From: Bacteroides cellulosilyticus | Lineage (GTDB): Bacteria; Bacteroidota; Bacteroidia; Bacteroidales; Bacteroidaceae | DNA length: 64,000 nt | Direction: 5' to 3' | Assembly: GCF_020091405.1 (NCBI RefSeq) | Contig: NZ_CP081903.1 | Coordinates: 5,022,501-5,086,500 of the forward strand | Shown: positions 8,955-19,140 of the stretch, one piece after another | Layout: the number at the start of each line of letters is the position of its first letter | Numbering within the stretch: position 1 is the stretch's first letter | Notes under the pieces: generated by a model | Told to the model about the DNA's origin: nothing | Databases searched by the model: none | What the model saw: only the letters and a program-made list of their open reading frames with translations | Made by a program: the position numbers and the translations under genes

Positions 8955-9344
8955 TTAACGGAATGTGATTCTCCTGTTCATTATAAAATTCACGCCTCCG
9001 TAGATAAATAGTCCTAGGAACTGAGCCAGGTATTCATCACAATTCAGTGCTTCGACCAACACTACCAAGAATAGGAATTGCGCCAGATACGCCATTCCGA
9101 AAGCGATAGAAAAGAGCAACACCTGCCTCCAGGTGTTGCTCTTCTTTTCTTTATCATCCAAAGGAAATATCCAGTGCTTGCACCAGATAAAATTATGAGT
9201 CTGCGCAATGACGTAAGCAGTTATGTTAGAGAGCATATAGTCGATGTCCAGTTCATCCATCATCAGCCAGATGACTGCTGCTATAATCAGGGCATTCAGC
9301 GTACCAATTACCGCAAAACGGAAGATGCGTCTCGACTCTCTCAC
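8955..9344 (-). CDS. GtrA family membrane protein
   Basis: 129 residues with four predicted membrane segments and the family pattern FAVIGTLNALI near the N-terminus and FIMNRRITFR at the C-terminus. GtrA-like proteins are proposed to help move undecaprenyl-linked or other glycans across the membrane. It starts 17 bp downstream of aspS on the same strand, so it is probably co-transcribed with it. Confidence 0.85.
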   Translation of the reverse strand: MRESRRIFRFAVIGTLNALIIAAVIWLMMDELDIDYMLSNITAYVIAQTHNFIWCKHWIFPLDDKEKKSNTWRQVLLFSIAFGMAYLAQFLFLVVLVEALNCDEYLAQFLGLFIYGGVNFIMNRRITFR

Positions 9345-9361
9345 AACAAACTAACCTACTC

Positions 9362-11119
9362 TTATTCTTTGATATCTACGATCAGATTCAGTTCGTCCAA
9401 CTGAGACGGGTCAAGTGCTGCGGGAGCATCCAGCATCACGTCGCGTCCACTGTTATTCTTCGGGAATGCGATGCAGTCACGAATACTATCCAATCCAGCA
9501 AAGAGAGATACCCAACGATCAAGACCATATGCCAGACCGCCATGAGGAGGTGCACCGTATTTGAATGCATTCATCAGGAAACCAAATTGTTCTTCTGCTT
9601 TTTCGGGAGTGAATCCCAGGATTTCGAACATCTTTGCCTGCAACTTCGGATCGTGGATACGGATTGAACCGCCACCAACTTCCACACCATTGATTACCAT
9701 ATCATAAGCATCGGCACGTACTGCTGCCGGATCAGTATCCAGTAAATCAATGTCCTCGTCTTTCGGATGGGTGAACGGATGGTGCATAGCCATCAAGCGG
9801 TTTTCTTGCTCGCTCCATTCAAACATCGGGAAGTCTACCACCCACAGGCATGCGAATGTGTTCTTATCACGTAATCCCAGTTGGCTACCCATTTCCAGAC
9901 GAAGCTCGCAAAGCTGCTTGCGCGTCTTCATGGTGTCGTCGCCGCTCAAAATCAGAATCAAGTCACCCGGTTTGGCGCCGAAAGCTTCTTTCACCTGTTG
10001 CAGTACTTCCTGCGTATAAAATTTGTCAACGCTCGATTTTACATTTCCGTCTTCCTCTACACGGGCGTAAACCATACCTTTTGCACCAATCTGCGGTCTC
10101 TTCACGAATTCCGTCAGTGCATCCAGTTGTTTGCGGGTGTAGTGTGCGGCACCTTCGGCACAGATACCACCGATGTATTCGGCACTATCAAATACAGAGA
10201 AGCCATGACCTTTCAGTATATCCATCAGCTCCACGAATTTCATACCGAAACGCAAGTCGGGTTTGTCGCTACCATAATATTTCATGGCGTCCGCCCATGC
10301 CATGCGCTGGAACTGACCTTCCAATTCCACACCGCGGATTTCTTTGAACAGATATTTCGTCATACCTTCAAACAGGTTGATGATGTCGTCCTGTTCCACG
10401 AAAGACATTTCACAGTCTATCTGAGTAAATTCCGGCTGACGGTCGGCGCGAAGGTCCTCGTCACGGAAACACTTGGCAATCTGGAAGTAACGGTCGAAAC
10501 CGGATACCATCAGCAATTGCTTCAAGGTTTGCGGGCTTTGCGGCAAAGCGTAGAACTGTCCAGGATTCATGCGTGAGGGTACCACGAAGTCACGTGCACC
10601 TTCCGGAGTAGAGCCTACCAGTACAGGAGTTTCCACTTCGATGAAACCCTGGCTGTCCAGGTAGCGGCGTACCTCAATGGTCATTCTATGGCGGAGTTCC
10701 AGATTTCTGCGTACCGACGGACGGCGCAAATCCAGATAACGGTATTTCATGCGGATATCGTCGCCACCATCCGTATTATCTTCGATGGTGAACGGAGGTG
10801 TCAGGGCTGCATTCAGCACATTCAGTTCCGATACGATGATTTCAATATCTCCGGTCGGGATATTGGCATTCTTGCTGAAGCGTTCGTTCACCGTTCCTGT
10901 AATCTGAATGACGAATTCGCGTCCCAGGCGGTTGGCGTTCTCGCAAAGTGCGGCATCCACCTCTTCGTTGAAAACTAACTGGGTGATACCGTAACGGTCG
11001 CGGAGGTCAATGAATGTCATGCCTCCCATTTTGCGGCTGCGCTGCACCCAACCTGCCAGCGTTACTTGCTTATTGACATCGGAGATACGAAGTTCTCCGC
11101 AGGTGTGTGATCTAAACAT
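9362..11119 (-). CDS. aspS: Aspartate--tRNA ligase
   Basis: 585 residues, a full-length bacterial-type class II aspartyl-tRNA synthetase. Order: N-terminal OB-fold anticodon domain (about 1-110, [11 protein letters not shown]), catalytic core with motif 2 ([18 protein letters not shown]), a GAD insertion domain (about 290-420) and motif 3 (GLAYGLDR). The start [10 protein letters not shown] is standard. A minus-strand -7 box lies at 11198-11205, giving a leader of about 70 bases. Confidence 0.97.
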   Translation of the reverse strand: MFRSHTCGELRISDVNKQVTLAGWVQRSRKMGGMTFIDLRDRYGITQLVFNEEVDAALCENANRLGREFVIQITGTVNERFSKNANIPTGDIEIIVSELNVLNAALTPPFTIEDNTDGGDDIRMKYRYLDLRRPSVRRNLELRHRMTIEVRRYLDSQGFIEVETPVLVGSTPEGARDFVVPSRMNPGQFYALPQSPQTLKQLLMVSGFDRYFQIAKCFRDEDLRADRQPEFTQIDCEMSFVEQDDIINLFEGMTKYLFKEIRGVELEGQFQRMAWADAMKYYGSDKPDLRFGMKFVELMDILKGHGFSVFDSAEYIGGICAEGAAHYTRKQLDALTEFVKRPQIGAKGMVYARVEEDGNVKSSVDKFYTQEVLQQVKEAFGAKPGDLILILSGDDTMKTRKQLCELRLEMGSQLGLRDKNTFACLWVVDFPMFEWSEQENRLMAMHHPFTHPKDEDIDLLDTDPAAVRADAYDMVINGVEVGGGSIRIHDPKLQAKMFEILGFTPEKAEEQFGFLMNAFKYGAPPHGGLAYGLDRWVSLFAGLDSIRDCIAFPKNNSGRDVMLDAPAALDPSQLDELNLIVDIKE

Positions 11120-11197
11120 CTTAATTTACGTTTTACGATTTACATTCTACTATACTCGGCTGCATTGCCAGAATGCATGCACGCTATAAATAGCCTG

Positions 11198-11205
11198 CAA
11201 AAATA
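11198..11205 (-). promoter_or_regulatory. -7 box for aspS
   Basis: TATTTTTG on the minus strand fits TAnnTTTG. It lies between the lipid-kinase gene and aspS, which are 106 bp apart, and suggests that aspS has its own promoter. Confidence 0.45.
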
Positions 11206-11225
11206 CAGATTTATTTTATAAAAAC

Positions 11226-12257
11226 TCAGATTTTCGTTAACTTCTTAATCTGCTCTTTACTCTTATCCAATATCATCTTATTCTTATGCACAATCTCCTC
11301 ATTGATCTGCTTCAGACCATTTATATAATCCTGTGCCCGTTGCAATACATTCGAAGAGTCTTTTTCGGCATACCGGGGGATGATTACCTGCAATCCTTCT
11401 TTGATTACCTTCACGTCGATGTTTTCCCCCATCATCATCGGATCCCCGTCAAAGTGCACTACCCCCGGTTTGGTACGGTGGATGCGCAGCGTCTGGCAGC
11501 GGAAAGTTTTGATGCGGCTATTTTGGTCTATAGTCTTATTAAACAGTTGGAAAGAAAGGGAGGGCACATCCAGCACCGTGAAAGGTTCAAGGATGGTCAC
11601 GTCCAGTAATCCGTCCGTCAGCATGGCCTGTGGAGCTATGTACGCATTGTTTCCGTATTGCGAAGCGTTGCCGCAGGCTATCAGGAAAGCTTTATACTTT
11701 AAGGTACCGTCTTCCGTTTCCAGTTCGTAAGTTTCGGGCTGATACTTCAGGCTCTCCAGCAGAGTCTTCTCTAAATAGGTAAGAGGGCCTCTCCTGCCCG
11801 CCTTTGCAAATTTCAGGCTGACAAAAGCATCAAAACCCACACCACAGGTACAGAAGAAAGGCACTTCATTGATTTTTCCGTAATCGATGACGTCTATAAT
11901 TCCTTCGTTGATGATTTCTATTGCCTTTTTGGGCTCCATTGAAATTTGCAGGTGGCGTGCGAGTCCGTTTCCCGAACCACACGGAATGATGCCCAATGCA
12001 GTTTTTGTATGCACCAGCGAACGGGCTATTTCGTTGATCGTACCGTCACCGCCAATAGCTACTACAGCATGCACATTTTCCTTTGCTTTTTGTGCAGCAA
12101 TTTCAACAGCATGTCCGGCATATTCGGTATAGATTACCTCTTGGGCATACTTTGCCTTATCCAGCTTTTCATCGAGCAAATGGAGGATTTGCTCTTTGCT
12201 CTGCGTGCCGGATTTCGGATTTATAATGAATGATATTTTCTTTTTTTCTTCGTCCAT
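11226..12257 (-). CDS. Diacylglycerol/sphingosine kinase-family lipid kinase
   Basis: 343 residues with the DAGK catalytic fold: IINPKSGT near residue 12, the nucleotide loop GGDGTINEIARSL, and PCGSGNGLARHL. The C-terminal domain contains HFDGDPMM. Length and motifs match the YegS/BmrU/DgkB family, which phosphorylates lipids such as diacylglycerol or sphingoid bases. It is divergent from the serine palmitoyltransferase gene 210 bp away, which makes a role in sphingolipid phosphorylation attractive but unproven. The extra C-terminal tail of about 40 residues is Lys-rich. Confidence 0.85.
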   Translation of the reverse strand: MDEEKKKISFIINPKSGTQSKEQILHLLDEKLDKAKYAQEVIYTEYAGHAVEIAAQKAKENVHAVVAIGGDGTINEIARSLVHTKTALGIIPCGSGNGLARHLQISMEPKKAIEIINEGIIDVIDYGKINEVPFFCTCGVGFDAFVSLKFAKAGRRGPLTYLEKTLLESLKYQPETYELETEDGTLKYKAFLIACGNASQYGNNAYIAPQAMLTDGLLDVTILEPFTVLDVPSLSFQLFNKTIDQNSRIKTFRCQTLRIHRTKPGVVHFDGDPMMMGENIDVKVIKEGLQVIIPRYAEKDSSNVLQRAQDYINGLKQINEEIVHKNKMILDKSKEQIKKLTKI

Positions 12258-12395
12258 GCAAGGGTTGTTTCACTATGCAATTTTATAAATGGCAAAAGTA
12301 ATACAAATACTTGAATTTTTAACCATAGAGTGGGCTTTAATCCATAGGCAAATATATTTTTTAGTAAAAAAAGAACAGATAAGCACATATTTTGC

Positions 12396-12403
12396 TATCT
12401 TTG
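12396..12403 (+). promoter_or_regulatory. -7 box for spt
   Basis: TATCTTTG, an exact TAnnTTTG match, 64 bp before the spt start. The surrounding 210-bp divergent gap is AT-rich and has no other visible feature. Confidence 0.6.
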
Positions 12404-12467
12404 CCCCCTGTTTTCAAAAGGCTTGTAATTAAGAGTTAAATATTTCATATTATATAATAAACATTTC

Positions 12468-13655
12468 ATGGGATTACTACAAGACAAATTGGCGAAATAC
12501 GACCTGCCACAACAATATATGGCAATGGGCGTATACCCCTATTTCCGCACAATTGACAGCCATCAGGATACTGAGGTGTTGATGGATGGTAAAAAAGTCC
12601 TGATGTTCGGTTCGAATGCTTATACGGGACTGACTTACGATAAAAGAATAATAGAAGCCGCAAAAGCTGCCACAGATAAATACGGTACAGGTTGTGCAGG
12701 TTCCCGTTTATTAAATGGAACTCTTGATATACATGTAGAGTTGGAAAAAGAACTGGCTGAGTTTGTCGGAAAAGACGATGCACTCTGTTTTTCCACCGGA
12801 TTTACTGTAAATGAGGGTGTCATTCCGCAATTGACGGGACGTAACGATTACATTATCTGTGACGACCGCGTGCACGCTTCCATCGTAGATGGTCGCCGCC
12901 TCTCCTTTTCTACTCAATTAAAGTACAAACATAACGATATGGCCGATCTGGAAAAAGAACTCCAGAAATGCGAGCCGGATGCTATCAAACTGATCGTGGT
13001 GGATAGTGTTTTCTCTATGGAAGGCGACCTTGCCAACCTCCCCGAAATCGTACGTTTGAAGAAAAAATACAATGCCAGCATCATGGTGGACGAAGCACAC
13101 GGATTGGGTGTATTCGGAAAACAGGGACGCGGTGTTTGCGATCATTTCGGTGTGACGGATGATATCGACTTGATTATGGGTACGTTCAGCAAGTCACTGG
13201 CTTCTATCGGTGGTTTCGTTGCCGGAGATGCTTCGGTAATCAACTGGTTGCGCCACAATGCCCGTTCTTATATATTCCAGGCAAGTAACACGCCTGCAGC
13301 TACGGCTGCTGCCCGTGAAGCTCTTCACATCATTATGAACGAACCGGAACGTCAGCAACGTTTGTGGGACATCACCAACTATGCATTGAAGAAATTCCGT
13401 GATGCCGGTTTCGAAATCGGTGAAACTGAATCTCCTATCATTCCATTGTATGTGCGTGATGCGGAAAAGACATTTATCGTAACTAAGATGGCGTTTGATG
13501 AAGGCATCTTCATTAATCCGGTTATTCCGCCCGCTTGTGCACCGCAAGATACGCTGGTACGCGTAGCATTGATGGCTACTCACACCAAAGAGCAGGTAGA
13601 CTATGCTGTTGAGAAGTTGACGAAATGTTTCCGTGAACTCGGAGTGATTGAATAA
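12468..13655 (+). CDS. spt: Serine palmitoyltransferase (alpha-oxoamine synthase family)
   Basis: 395 residues, PLP-dependent fold type I. The Schiff-base lysine is in GTFSKSLAS, with the preceding DEAHGLGVFG motif and the GSRLLNGT substrate-loop motif. Family members are also called 2-amino-3-ketobutyrate CoA ligase, but the start MGLLQDKLAKYDLP and this context match the enzyme that Bacteroides uses for the first committed step of sphingolipid synthesis (serine plus acyl-CoA to 3-ketosphinganine). It is single-gene, followed by a terminator. Confidence 0.85.
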   Translation: MGLLQDKLAKYDLPQQYMAMGVYPYFRTIDSHQDTEVLMDGKKVLMFGSNAYTGLTYDKRIIEAAKAATDKYGTGCAGSRLLNGTLDIHVELEKELAEFVGKDDALCFSTGFTVNEGVIPQLTGRNDYIICDDRVHASIVDGRRLSFSTQLKYKHNDMADLEKELQKCEPDAIKLIVVDSVFSMEGDLANLPEIVRLKKKYNASIMVDEAHGLGVFGKQGRGVCDHFGVTDDIDLIMGTFSKSLASIGGFVAGDASVINWLRHNARSYIFQASNTPAATAAAREALHIIMNEPERQQRLWDITNYALKKFRDAGFEIGETESPIIPLYVRDAEKTFIVTKMAFDEGIFINPVIPPACAPQDTLVRVALMATHTKEQVDYAVEKLTKCFRELGVIE

Positions 13656-13681
13656 GGATTTTCCTGAAATCAGATAAAATG

Positions 13682-13718
13682 AAAAGAGACTGTCTTCAAA
13701 AGGCAGTCTCTTTTTTTT
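13682..13718 (+). terminator. Rho-independent terminator after spt
   Basis: An AAAGAGACTG stem pairs with CAGTCTCTTT across a short loop and runs into eight T residues. It starts 27 bp after the spt stop. Confidence 0.85.
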
Positions 13719-13737
13719 AGGAATTGATAAAATTATG

Positions 13738-13745
13738 TAAGTTTG
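13738..13745 (+). promoter_or_regulatory. -7 box for the Crp-like gene
   Basis: TAAGTTTG fits TAnnTTTG and is 26 bp before the ATG at 13771. Confidence 0.5.
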
Positions 13746-13770
13746 TAGCAGAATACTGAATTCCTATTCA

Positions 13771-14334
13771 ATGAAAAACATCATTAACAAGATCAGGCAA
13801 GTTTATTCGGTTTCCGATGAAGCACTTCAGGCATTGCAGGCAGATATGCAGGTAAGATACTATCCCAAAAATACTTATATAGTGCACTCGGGGGTAACGG
13901 ACCGTCTGGTTTATTTCATTGAAGAGGGAGTTGCCCGTTCCGTGTTCCACCACAACGGACAGGATACCACCACCTGGTTCAGCCAGGAAGGTGACATTAC
14001 TTTCGGTATGGATTCGTTGTATTACAAACAGCCGTCAGTAGAGAGCATTGAAGCTCTTTCGGATTGCAAAATCTATGTCATCCATATAGACAAGCTGAAT
14101 CTTCTTTACGAAACGTACATCGATATAGCCAACTGGGGAAGAATCCTGCATCAGAATGTAAATAAGGAGCTTAGCCACATGTTTGTGGAGCGTCTTCAGC
14201 TTTCGCCCAAGGAGCGGTACGAACAGTTTAACCGGCGCTATCCCGGATTGATAAACCGGGTGAAGTTGAAGTATGTGGCTGCTTTTCTGGGTATTTCCAT
14301 TTATACACTCAGCCGGGTGCGTGCCCAAAAATAA
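13771..14334 (+). CDS. Crp/Fnr family transcriptional regulator
   Basis: 187 residues. An N-terminal cyclic-nucleotide-binding-like beta-barrel (about 20-130) is followed by a short helix-turn-helix (VAAFLGISIYTLSRVRAQK) that ends at the C-terminus. The N-terminal fold lacks the Cys cluster of FNR, so the ligand is unknown. It is typical of the many small Crp-like regulators of Bacteroides. It is next to an acyltransferase gene with its own promoter; whether it controls that gene cannot be seen. Confidence 0.85.
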   Translation: MKNIINKIRQVYSVSDEALQALQADMQVRYYPKNTYIVHSGVTDRLVYFIEEGVARSVFHHNGQDTTTWFSQEGDITFGMDSLYYKQPSVESIEALSDCKIYVIHIDKLNLLYETYIDIANWGRILHQNVNKELSHMFVERLQLSPKERYEQFNRRYPGLINRVKLKYVAAFLGISIYTLSRVRAQK

Positions 14335-14387
14335 GTATTCGCCAGTCTTTTTTGCTTTTGAGCAAAAAAACTTCAGATGGCAAGCTG

Positions 14388-14395
14388 TATCTTTG
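14388..14395 (+). promoter_or_regulatory. -7 box for the acyltransferase gene
   Basis: TATCTTTG, an exact TAnnTTTG match, 36 bp before the ATG at 14431. Confidence 0.6.
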
Positions 14396-14430
14396 CCATC
14401 TGAAAATATTAACTTAATACTAAGAAACAA

Positions 14431-15582
14431 ATGTCTAATACCCCCTCAGCAGCATTTTCGGATACCAAGGCGCATTACGATCTTCTGGACGGACTTCGTG
14501 GTGTAGCGGCTCTTATGGTAATATGGTATCATATATTCGAAGGCTATGCTTTTGCAAGCGATACCATGATTACAACGTTCAATCATGGATATTTAGCCGT
14601 GGATTTTTTCTTTATCCTTTCAGGTTTCGTTATCGGCTATGCCTATGATGATCGTTGGGATAAGAGTCTTACAATGAAAGATTTCTTTAAGCGTCGTTTG
14701 ATACGTCTTCATCCTATGGTGATAATGGGGGCTGTTCTGGGTGCTATTACATTCTGTATTCAGGGCTCCGTGCAATGGGATGGAACGCATATCGGCATCT
14801 CCATGATAATGCTGTCTCTGCTCTGCACGATATTCTTTATTCCCGCAATGCCGGGCGTAGGTTATGAAGTTCGTGGCAACGGTGAGATGTTTCCGTTGAA
14901 CGGGCCTTGCTGGTCGTTGTTCTTCGAGTATGTAGGTAATATTCTATATGCCTTGTTTATCCGTCGTTTATCCAATAAGGCGCTGACTGTGCTCGTTGTA
15001 TTGTTAGGAGTGGCATTGGCGCTATTCGCAGTCTTCGATGTTTCCGGTTATGGAAATATAGGTGTGGGCTGGACGTTGGACGGTGTAAATTTTGGTGGCG
15101 GATTATTGAGAATGTTGTTCCCGTTTTCTGTGGGTATGCTTATGTCGCGTAACTTCAAGCCTATGAAGGTGAAAGGCGCGTTCTGGATATGTACCATTGT
15201 ATTGATTGCTTTGTTCTCAGTACCCTATCTGGAAGGTGCGGAGCCGATTTGCACAAATGGTGCTTATGAAGCATTTTGTATTATCGTAGCTTTCCCCGCC
15301 CTTGTATGGATAGGAGCATCGGGAACTACGACGGATAAAAAGTCAACTCAGATATGTAAGTTTCTGGGAGATATCTCTTATCCGATTTATGTGATACATT
15401 ATCCGTTCATGTATCTGTTCTATGCATGGCTGATTAAAAATCAACTCTTTACTTTGGGAGAGACCTGGCAGGTTGCTTTATGTGTTTATGCCTTGAATAT
15501 AGTGTTGGCTTACCTGTGCTTGAAACTGTATGATGAGCCTATACGAAAATATTTGGCAAAACGGTTTTTAAAGAAGAAGTGA
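14431..15582 (+). CDS. Acyltransferase family 3 membrane protein (OafA-like)
   Basis: 383 residues with about ten membrane segments and the family start LLDGLRGVAALMVIWYH, which contains the catalytic-type Arg and His. YLAVDFFFILSGFVIGY and the late SYPIYVIHYPF stretch are also typical. Members O-acylate sugars of lipopolysaccharide, capsule or secreted glycans at the inner membrane. It is monocistronic and convergent to the phosphonate operon, and its substrate is not deducible. Confidence 0.85.
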   Translation: MSNTPSAAFSDTKAHYDLLDGLRGVAALMVIWYHIFEGYAFASDTMITTFNHGYLAVDFFFILSGFVIGYAYDDRWDKSLTMKDFFKRRLIRLHPMVIMGAVLGAITFCIQGSVQWDGTHIGISMIMLSLLCTIFFIPAMPGVGYEVRGNGEMFPLNGPCWSLFFEYVGNILYALFIRRLSNKALTVLVVLLGVALALFAVFDVSGYGNIGVGWTLDGVNFGGGLLRMLFPFSVGMLMSRNFKPMKVKGAFWICTIVLIALFSVPYLEGAEPICTNGAYEAFCIIVAFPALVWIGASGTTTDKKSTQICKFLGDISYPIYVIHYPFMYLFYAWLIKNQLFTLGETWQVALCVYALNIVLAYLCLKLYDEPIRKYLAKRFLKKK

Positions 15583-15585
15583 TTA

Positions 15586-15670
15586 CGCCCTTTCAGGGTG
15601 CAGACACGAGGTTATATACTTATGTAGGGCGATGGGCCCTACGCTATATAATTTCAGGCTTTCAGCCTTC
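15586..15670. repeat. REP-like cluster of three small palindromes
   Basis: Immediately after the acyltransferase stop are three short hairpins: CCCTTTCAGGG (15588-15598), GTAGGGC...GCCCTAC (15624-15642), and AGGCT...AGCCT (15656-15668). The spacing and the shared GCCCT/AGGGC theme look like a repetitive extragenic palindrome element. Copy number elsewhere could not be checked. Confidence 0.4.
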
Positions 15671-15779
15671 CTTTTATAGGTCGTGCCATATCTAATTCTT
15701 CTTTCTTTATTAAAGAAATGTAAAGGTACGTATTATTTTCCATAGCCTTTCATTTTTGTCAGGTTCTGAATAAAATGGG

Positions 15780-15887
15780 TACGCGGACGACGCGGATAAT
15801 ACGGATGAACGCGGACTTTAATTTATTAATAGTATAGCGCAGCTTTTTAAATCCGCGTTCATCCGTATTATCCGCGTCGTCCGCGTA
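15780..15887. repeat. Perfect 36-bp inverted repeat built of 9-bp units
   Basis: Arms at 15780-15815 and 15852-15887 are exact reverse complements, separated by a 36-nt AT-rich loop. Each arm consists of about four degenerate 9-bp units of the form ACGCGGAyr. It lies between the convergent acyltransferase and porin genes, where it could act as a bidirectional transcription stop. The remaining parts of this 369-bp gap are AT-rich, with nothing else visible besides the REP-like cluster. Confidence 0.85.
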
Positions 15888-15951
15888 TCTATTGATTCAT
15901 TTCTGTGCAGTTATGAGTTAAATTATATAATCTTTAAGAAAGGAAATATTA

Positions 15952-17097
15952 TTATAGTATAAACTGAAATCTTGCCTGCAATACACTAAAATTCTTGTCG
16001 CTTATCTCCCGGATATGTTTTCCGGGGATTACATAACTGTAGTTTACTTTAACCCCTATATGCTTGTTTATGTAGTAATTCAATCCCAAAGAAAAATCTT
16101 TTTGTGCTCCGCCTAATACTTCCGCAGTCCGGTCGTTCATATCTACGATATTGAAACGTCCGCAGAGTTCGAGTGCACGGCCTACAGGACGGGCAGGACA
16201 TGCCAGAGCTGTATCATAGGCATAAGTATCTCCTATCAGGAGCCATGAACATTGTGCATATCCACCCTGTCCGGTATAGTCGGCAAGAGCATTCCTGCGT
16301 TTCACTTGAGTACGGATATATTCGCTTTGAAGGAAGAATTTTCCGTAATAGATCAACAGTTCAGTACCCAGCTTCACTTGATGGCGGGCATTATCCACTT
16401 CCGCATAAATCAGGTTACGATTATCGATAGTACTTACTCCGGCAGATTTATAGACAAAGGTATTCCTGTTATCATCATCCGGCAAAGCACCATCGGGAGT
16501 GCGATAGATAGCGGCAATACCGAGATGCAATAGCTTTCCAGCTTCATTTACAGGTCGGTAAACAAAACGTCCGTCTATGGCATAACCTTGCGAGGTATTC
16601 TTTAAGTTACTGATATCGTTGTCGGTAAACAATCCTCCGCAAGCATAATAATGCGTAGCATTGTAAGTGTAGGCAACTCCCAGACGCCGACTGTTGGTCA
16701 TGGCAAGCACAGAACCGGGTGACTGATGGAAACGTAGGTCGAAAGTGCTGCAAAGCATATCCATGGTGAAAGGTTCGTAGAATTGCCCTACCTGGATGAT
16801 ATGCTTACCGGAAGTGTAAGTGGCGAAAGCATCTTTGATAGAAACCTTGCTGCCTACATAGCCTATTTCCACTTTCATGTCCCAGCGCTGGTAAGTGGCC
16901 TTCATGCCTATGCGCAGATCATTGAATTCCGTACCGTTACCGAAATGATTGTCATTTCTGAGATAAACACCGCCATCCATAAGCATGCGGCCGATTACTT
17001 TATACTGTAATTTGTCGGAGAGAGTTTCCTGTGCTGTGGCGGTCAGAGAAGTGACGACCGCCAGCAGGCACAGGGAGGATTTAGAAAGGTAATTCAT
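15952..17097 (-). CDS. Outer-membrane porin (OprP/OprO-like) of the phosphonate operon
   Basis: 381 residues with a signal peptide (LLAVVTSLTATAQ) and alternating beta-strand composition. The pattern YKVIGRMLMDGG ... YLRN ... FNDLRIGMKATY, GQFYEPFTM and the terminal strand VLQARFQFIL match phosphate-selective porins. Its ATG overlaps the phnW stop (TAATG at 17095-17099), so it is the last gene of the phn operon. A role in taking up 2-aminoethylphosphonate across the outer membrane is inferred from position. Confidence 0.82.
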   Translation of the reverse strand: MNYLSKSSLCLLAVVTSLTATAQETLSDKLQYKVIGRMLMDGGVYLRNDNHFGNGTEFNDLRIGMKATYQRWDMKVEIGYVGSKVSIKDAFATYTSGKHIIQVGQFYEPFTMDMLCSTFDLRFHQSPGSVLAMTNSRRLGVAYTYNATHYYACGGLFTDNDISNLKNTSQGYAIDGRFVYRPVNEAGKLLHLGIAAIYRTPDGALPDDDNRNTFVYKSAGVSTIDNRNLIYAEVDNARHQVKLGTELLIYYGKFFLQSEYIRTQVKRRNALADYTGQGGYAQCSWLLIGDTYAYDTALACPARPVGRALELCGRFNIVDMNDRTAEVLGGAQKDFSLGLNYYINKHIGVKVNYSYVIPGKHIREISDKNFSVLQARFQFIL

Positions 17098-18185
17098 TAG
17101 TAAGAAGTTTGTTGGACTACTTCTATCAGACGTGCGAAATCTTCAGGATGTACATCTCCGATGTTGCCGATGCGGAAAGTATCTGCCTGGGATATCTTGC
17201 CCGGATAGATGACGAAACCTTTTTCTTTCAGTTGGGTGTAGAAAGAGTTGAAATCGAAACCTGCTTTCGGATAAAGGAAAGAGGTGATGATGGGCGACTG
17301 GAATTCGTCCGGCAGCAAGGTTTTGAAGCCGAGTGCGCGCATTCCTTCTACCAATATGCGGTGGTTTTCGCAATATCTCTTGTGGCGGGCGGCTACTCCC
17401 CCCTCTTCTTCCAATTCGGCAAGTGCCTGCTTGAAGGCTCTTACTACATGGGTAGGTGAAGTAAACCTCCATTTGCCATGTCCTTTTTCCATCGTCTCCC
17501 ATTGGTCGTAAATATCGAGTGAGAGTGAGCGGGAAACACCTTTGCAGTGTAACAGTTCGGATTGGCGAGCTATGATAAAACCGAAGCCGGGAACACCCTG
17601 AATGCATTTGTTGGCACTGCTGATCATGAAGTCGATACCTAATTCATACATATCCAAAGGCACACCGCCGAAGCTGCTCATAGCGTCTACAATCAGCTTT
17701 TTGTTGTGAAGCTTCACAATGTGAGCAATCTCTTTGAGAGGATTCAGGATACCGGTAGTGGTTTCGCAATGTACTACGGCTACATGGGTGATATCTGAAT
17801 TGTTGGACAGGTAATCGTCTACATAGTCAACGGAAACCTGTTCGGTTTCTTCGAAAGCAAGCATATCGTAGTTGATGCCGTGATATTCGGCAATGTGGCC
17901 CATACGGTCACCATAAGCGCCATTGCTGAGGATAAGTAGTTTGTGCTTGGGAGTGATAACACTGCCGATAACAGCTTCCACGCAATAAGTGCCGCTTCCC
18001 TGCAAGAGTACGGAAGTGTATTCATCGGTGGCTGTGGTGGCAAGGGCTACAAGAGATTTGCGGATTTCTTCTACAATGTGTACGTTATAGTCGGCGTCCC
18101 ATGTGCACCAATCGGTCATCATGGCTTCTTTTACGGTTTCTGACGTGGTTAATGGGCCGGGAGTTAATAATAAATAGGGTTTCAT
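17097..18185 (-). CDS. phnW: 2-aminoethylphosphonate--pyruvate transaminase
   Basis: 362 residues, PLP-dependent class V aminotransferase. It opens with [18 protein letters not shown], has DAMSSFGG, and the PLP lysine in [15 protein letters not shown]. It converts 2-aminoethylphosphonate plus pyruvate to phosphonoacetaldehyde plus alanine. The next enzyme, phnX, is 22 bp upstream on the same strand, which confirms the pathway. Confidence 0.95.
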   Translation of the reverse strand: MKPYLLLTPGPLTTSETVKEAMMTDWCTWDADYNVHIVEEIRKSLVALATTATDEYTSVLLQGSGTYCVEAVIGSVITPKHKLLILSNGAYGDRMGHIAEYHGINYDMLAFEETEQVSVDYVDDYLSNNSDITHVAVVHCETTTGILNPLKEIAHIVKLHNKKLIVDAMSSFGGVPLDMYELGIDFMISSANKCIQGVPGFGFIIARQSELLHCKGVSRSLSLDIYDQWETMEKGHGKWRFTSPTHVVRAFKQALAELEEEGGVAARHKRYCENHRILVEGMRALGFKTLLPDEFQSPIITSFLYPKAGFDFNSFYTQLKEKGFVIYPGKISQADTFRIGNIGDVHPEDFARLIEVVQQTSY

Positions 18186-18207
18186 ATTGGTTTGATATTT
18201 AAAAGGA

Positions 18208-19005
18208 TTAATGATTCGTATTCAGTTTATGATTGATAAGTTCTATGATTTGGGGAAGCTCTTCGATGCTGTCCACCACATAGTGGGCGCCTGCCAGAAG
18301 CATACGCTGTCTGACTTCTGCTTTCCGGGCAGTGAGCGTTGCGGGAGACATTTGCTCTACTTCTTCTTGGGTTAGTCCCAGTTCGTTACTGCCGAGTATG
18401 ACGCCGACGGTCCAGACTTTAGCATTGATACCCTCTTTGATGTCGGCAATGGTATCACCGTACTTCAGAACACAGTCTGTTGAAGGGATGGCAAGATCGA
18501 TCATGTTTTGGTAAATCATATAAGGGAAAGGACGTCCGGCAGGCAGGTCGTTGGGAGTGACACACTTGTCGGTGGTGTAACCTTTGCGGGCTGCATTGGG
18601 GAGCACTACGTCCATCATGGCTTGGGTGTAGCCGGTGGTGGAACCTATTTTGATGCCTTGTTTTCTCAGTTCATTCAGGGTATCAATGACTCCGGGAATG
18701 GGGTCGGTGTAGTTTGCCAGGGAAGCAAAAAGGTATTCCTCGAATTTGGCGCTCATATCTATTACGTCCTGTTCGTTCCAGGGGCGGTGATAGAGTTTCT
18801 CAAACTCCTCGCCTACTCCGTCCATCTTGAACAGTTCGCGGATGTGGTCTATCTTGGCCATTCCCATAGGGCGGCGGGCTTGTTCCATCGTGATGTTGAT
18901 GCCTATTTCATTGAAGGCTTTCAGGAAGGCGGCTACCGGAGCGAAACATCCGTAATCGACTGCAGAGCCTGCCCAGTCCATAATGATACATTCTATTCTT
19001 TTCAT
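18208..19005 (-). CDS. phnX: Phosphonoacetaldehyde hydrolase
   Basis: 265 residues, HAD superfamily. The nucleophile motif is [12 protein letters not shown] near the N-terminus; the Schiff-base lysine unique to this enzyme is in [14 protein letters not shown], and the acidic motif is [12 protein letters not shown]. It splits phosphonoacetaldehyde into acetaldehyde and phosphate. Middle gene of the operon with the transporter (135 bp upstream) and phnW (22 bp downstream). Confidence 0.95.
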   Translation of the reverse strand: MKRIECIIMDWAGSAVDYGCFAPVAAFLKAFNEIGINITMEQARRPMGMAKIDHIRELFKMDGVGEEFEKLYHRPWNEQDVIDMSAKFEEYLFASLANYTDPIPGVIDTLNELRKQGIKIGSTTGYTQAMMDVVLPNAARKGYTTDKCVTPNDLPAGRPFPYMIYQNMIDLAIPSTDCVLKYGDTIADIKEGINAKVWTVGVILGSNELGLTQEEVEQMSPATLTARKAEVRQRMLLAGAHYVVDSIEELPQIIELINHKLNTNH

Positions 19006-19140
19006 GTTTACTTGTTATTTTATAATGAGTTGTTATTTACCTGTTTAGATTTTTAAGTGCGGATTACGCACCCGGGAAACTGAATACAACCCGCTAAATT
19101 ATCATTTATTACAACAAGGTGTTCCATTTTCCTTGTTTTT

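Noticed and set aside
9881..10576. 231-residue open frame antisense to aspS
   Set aside because: Shadow of aspS codon bias; no recognised domain and no promoter or ribosome site.
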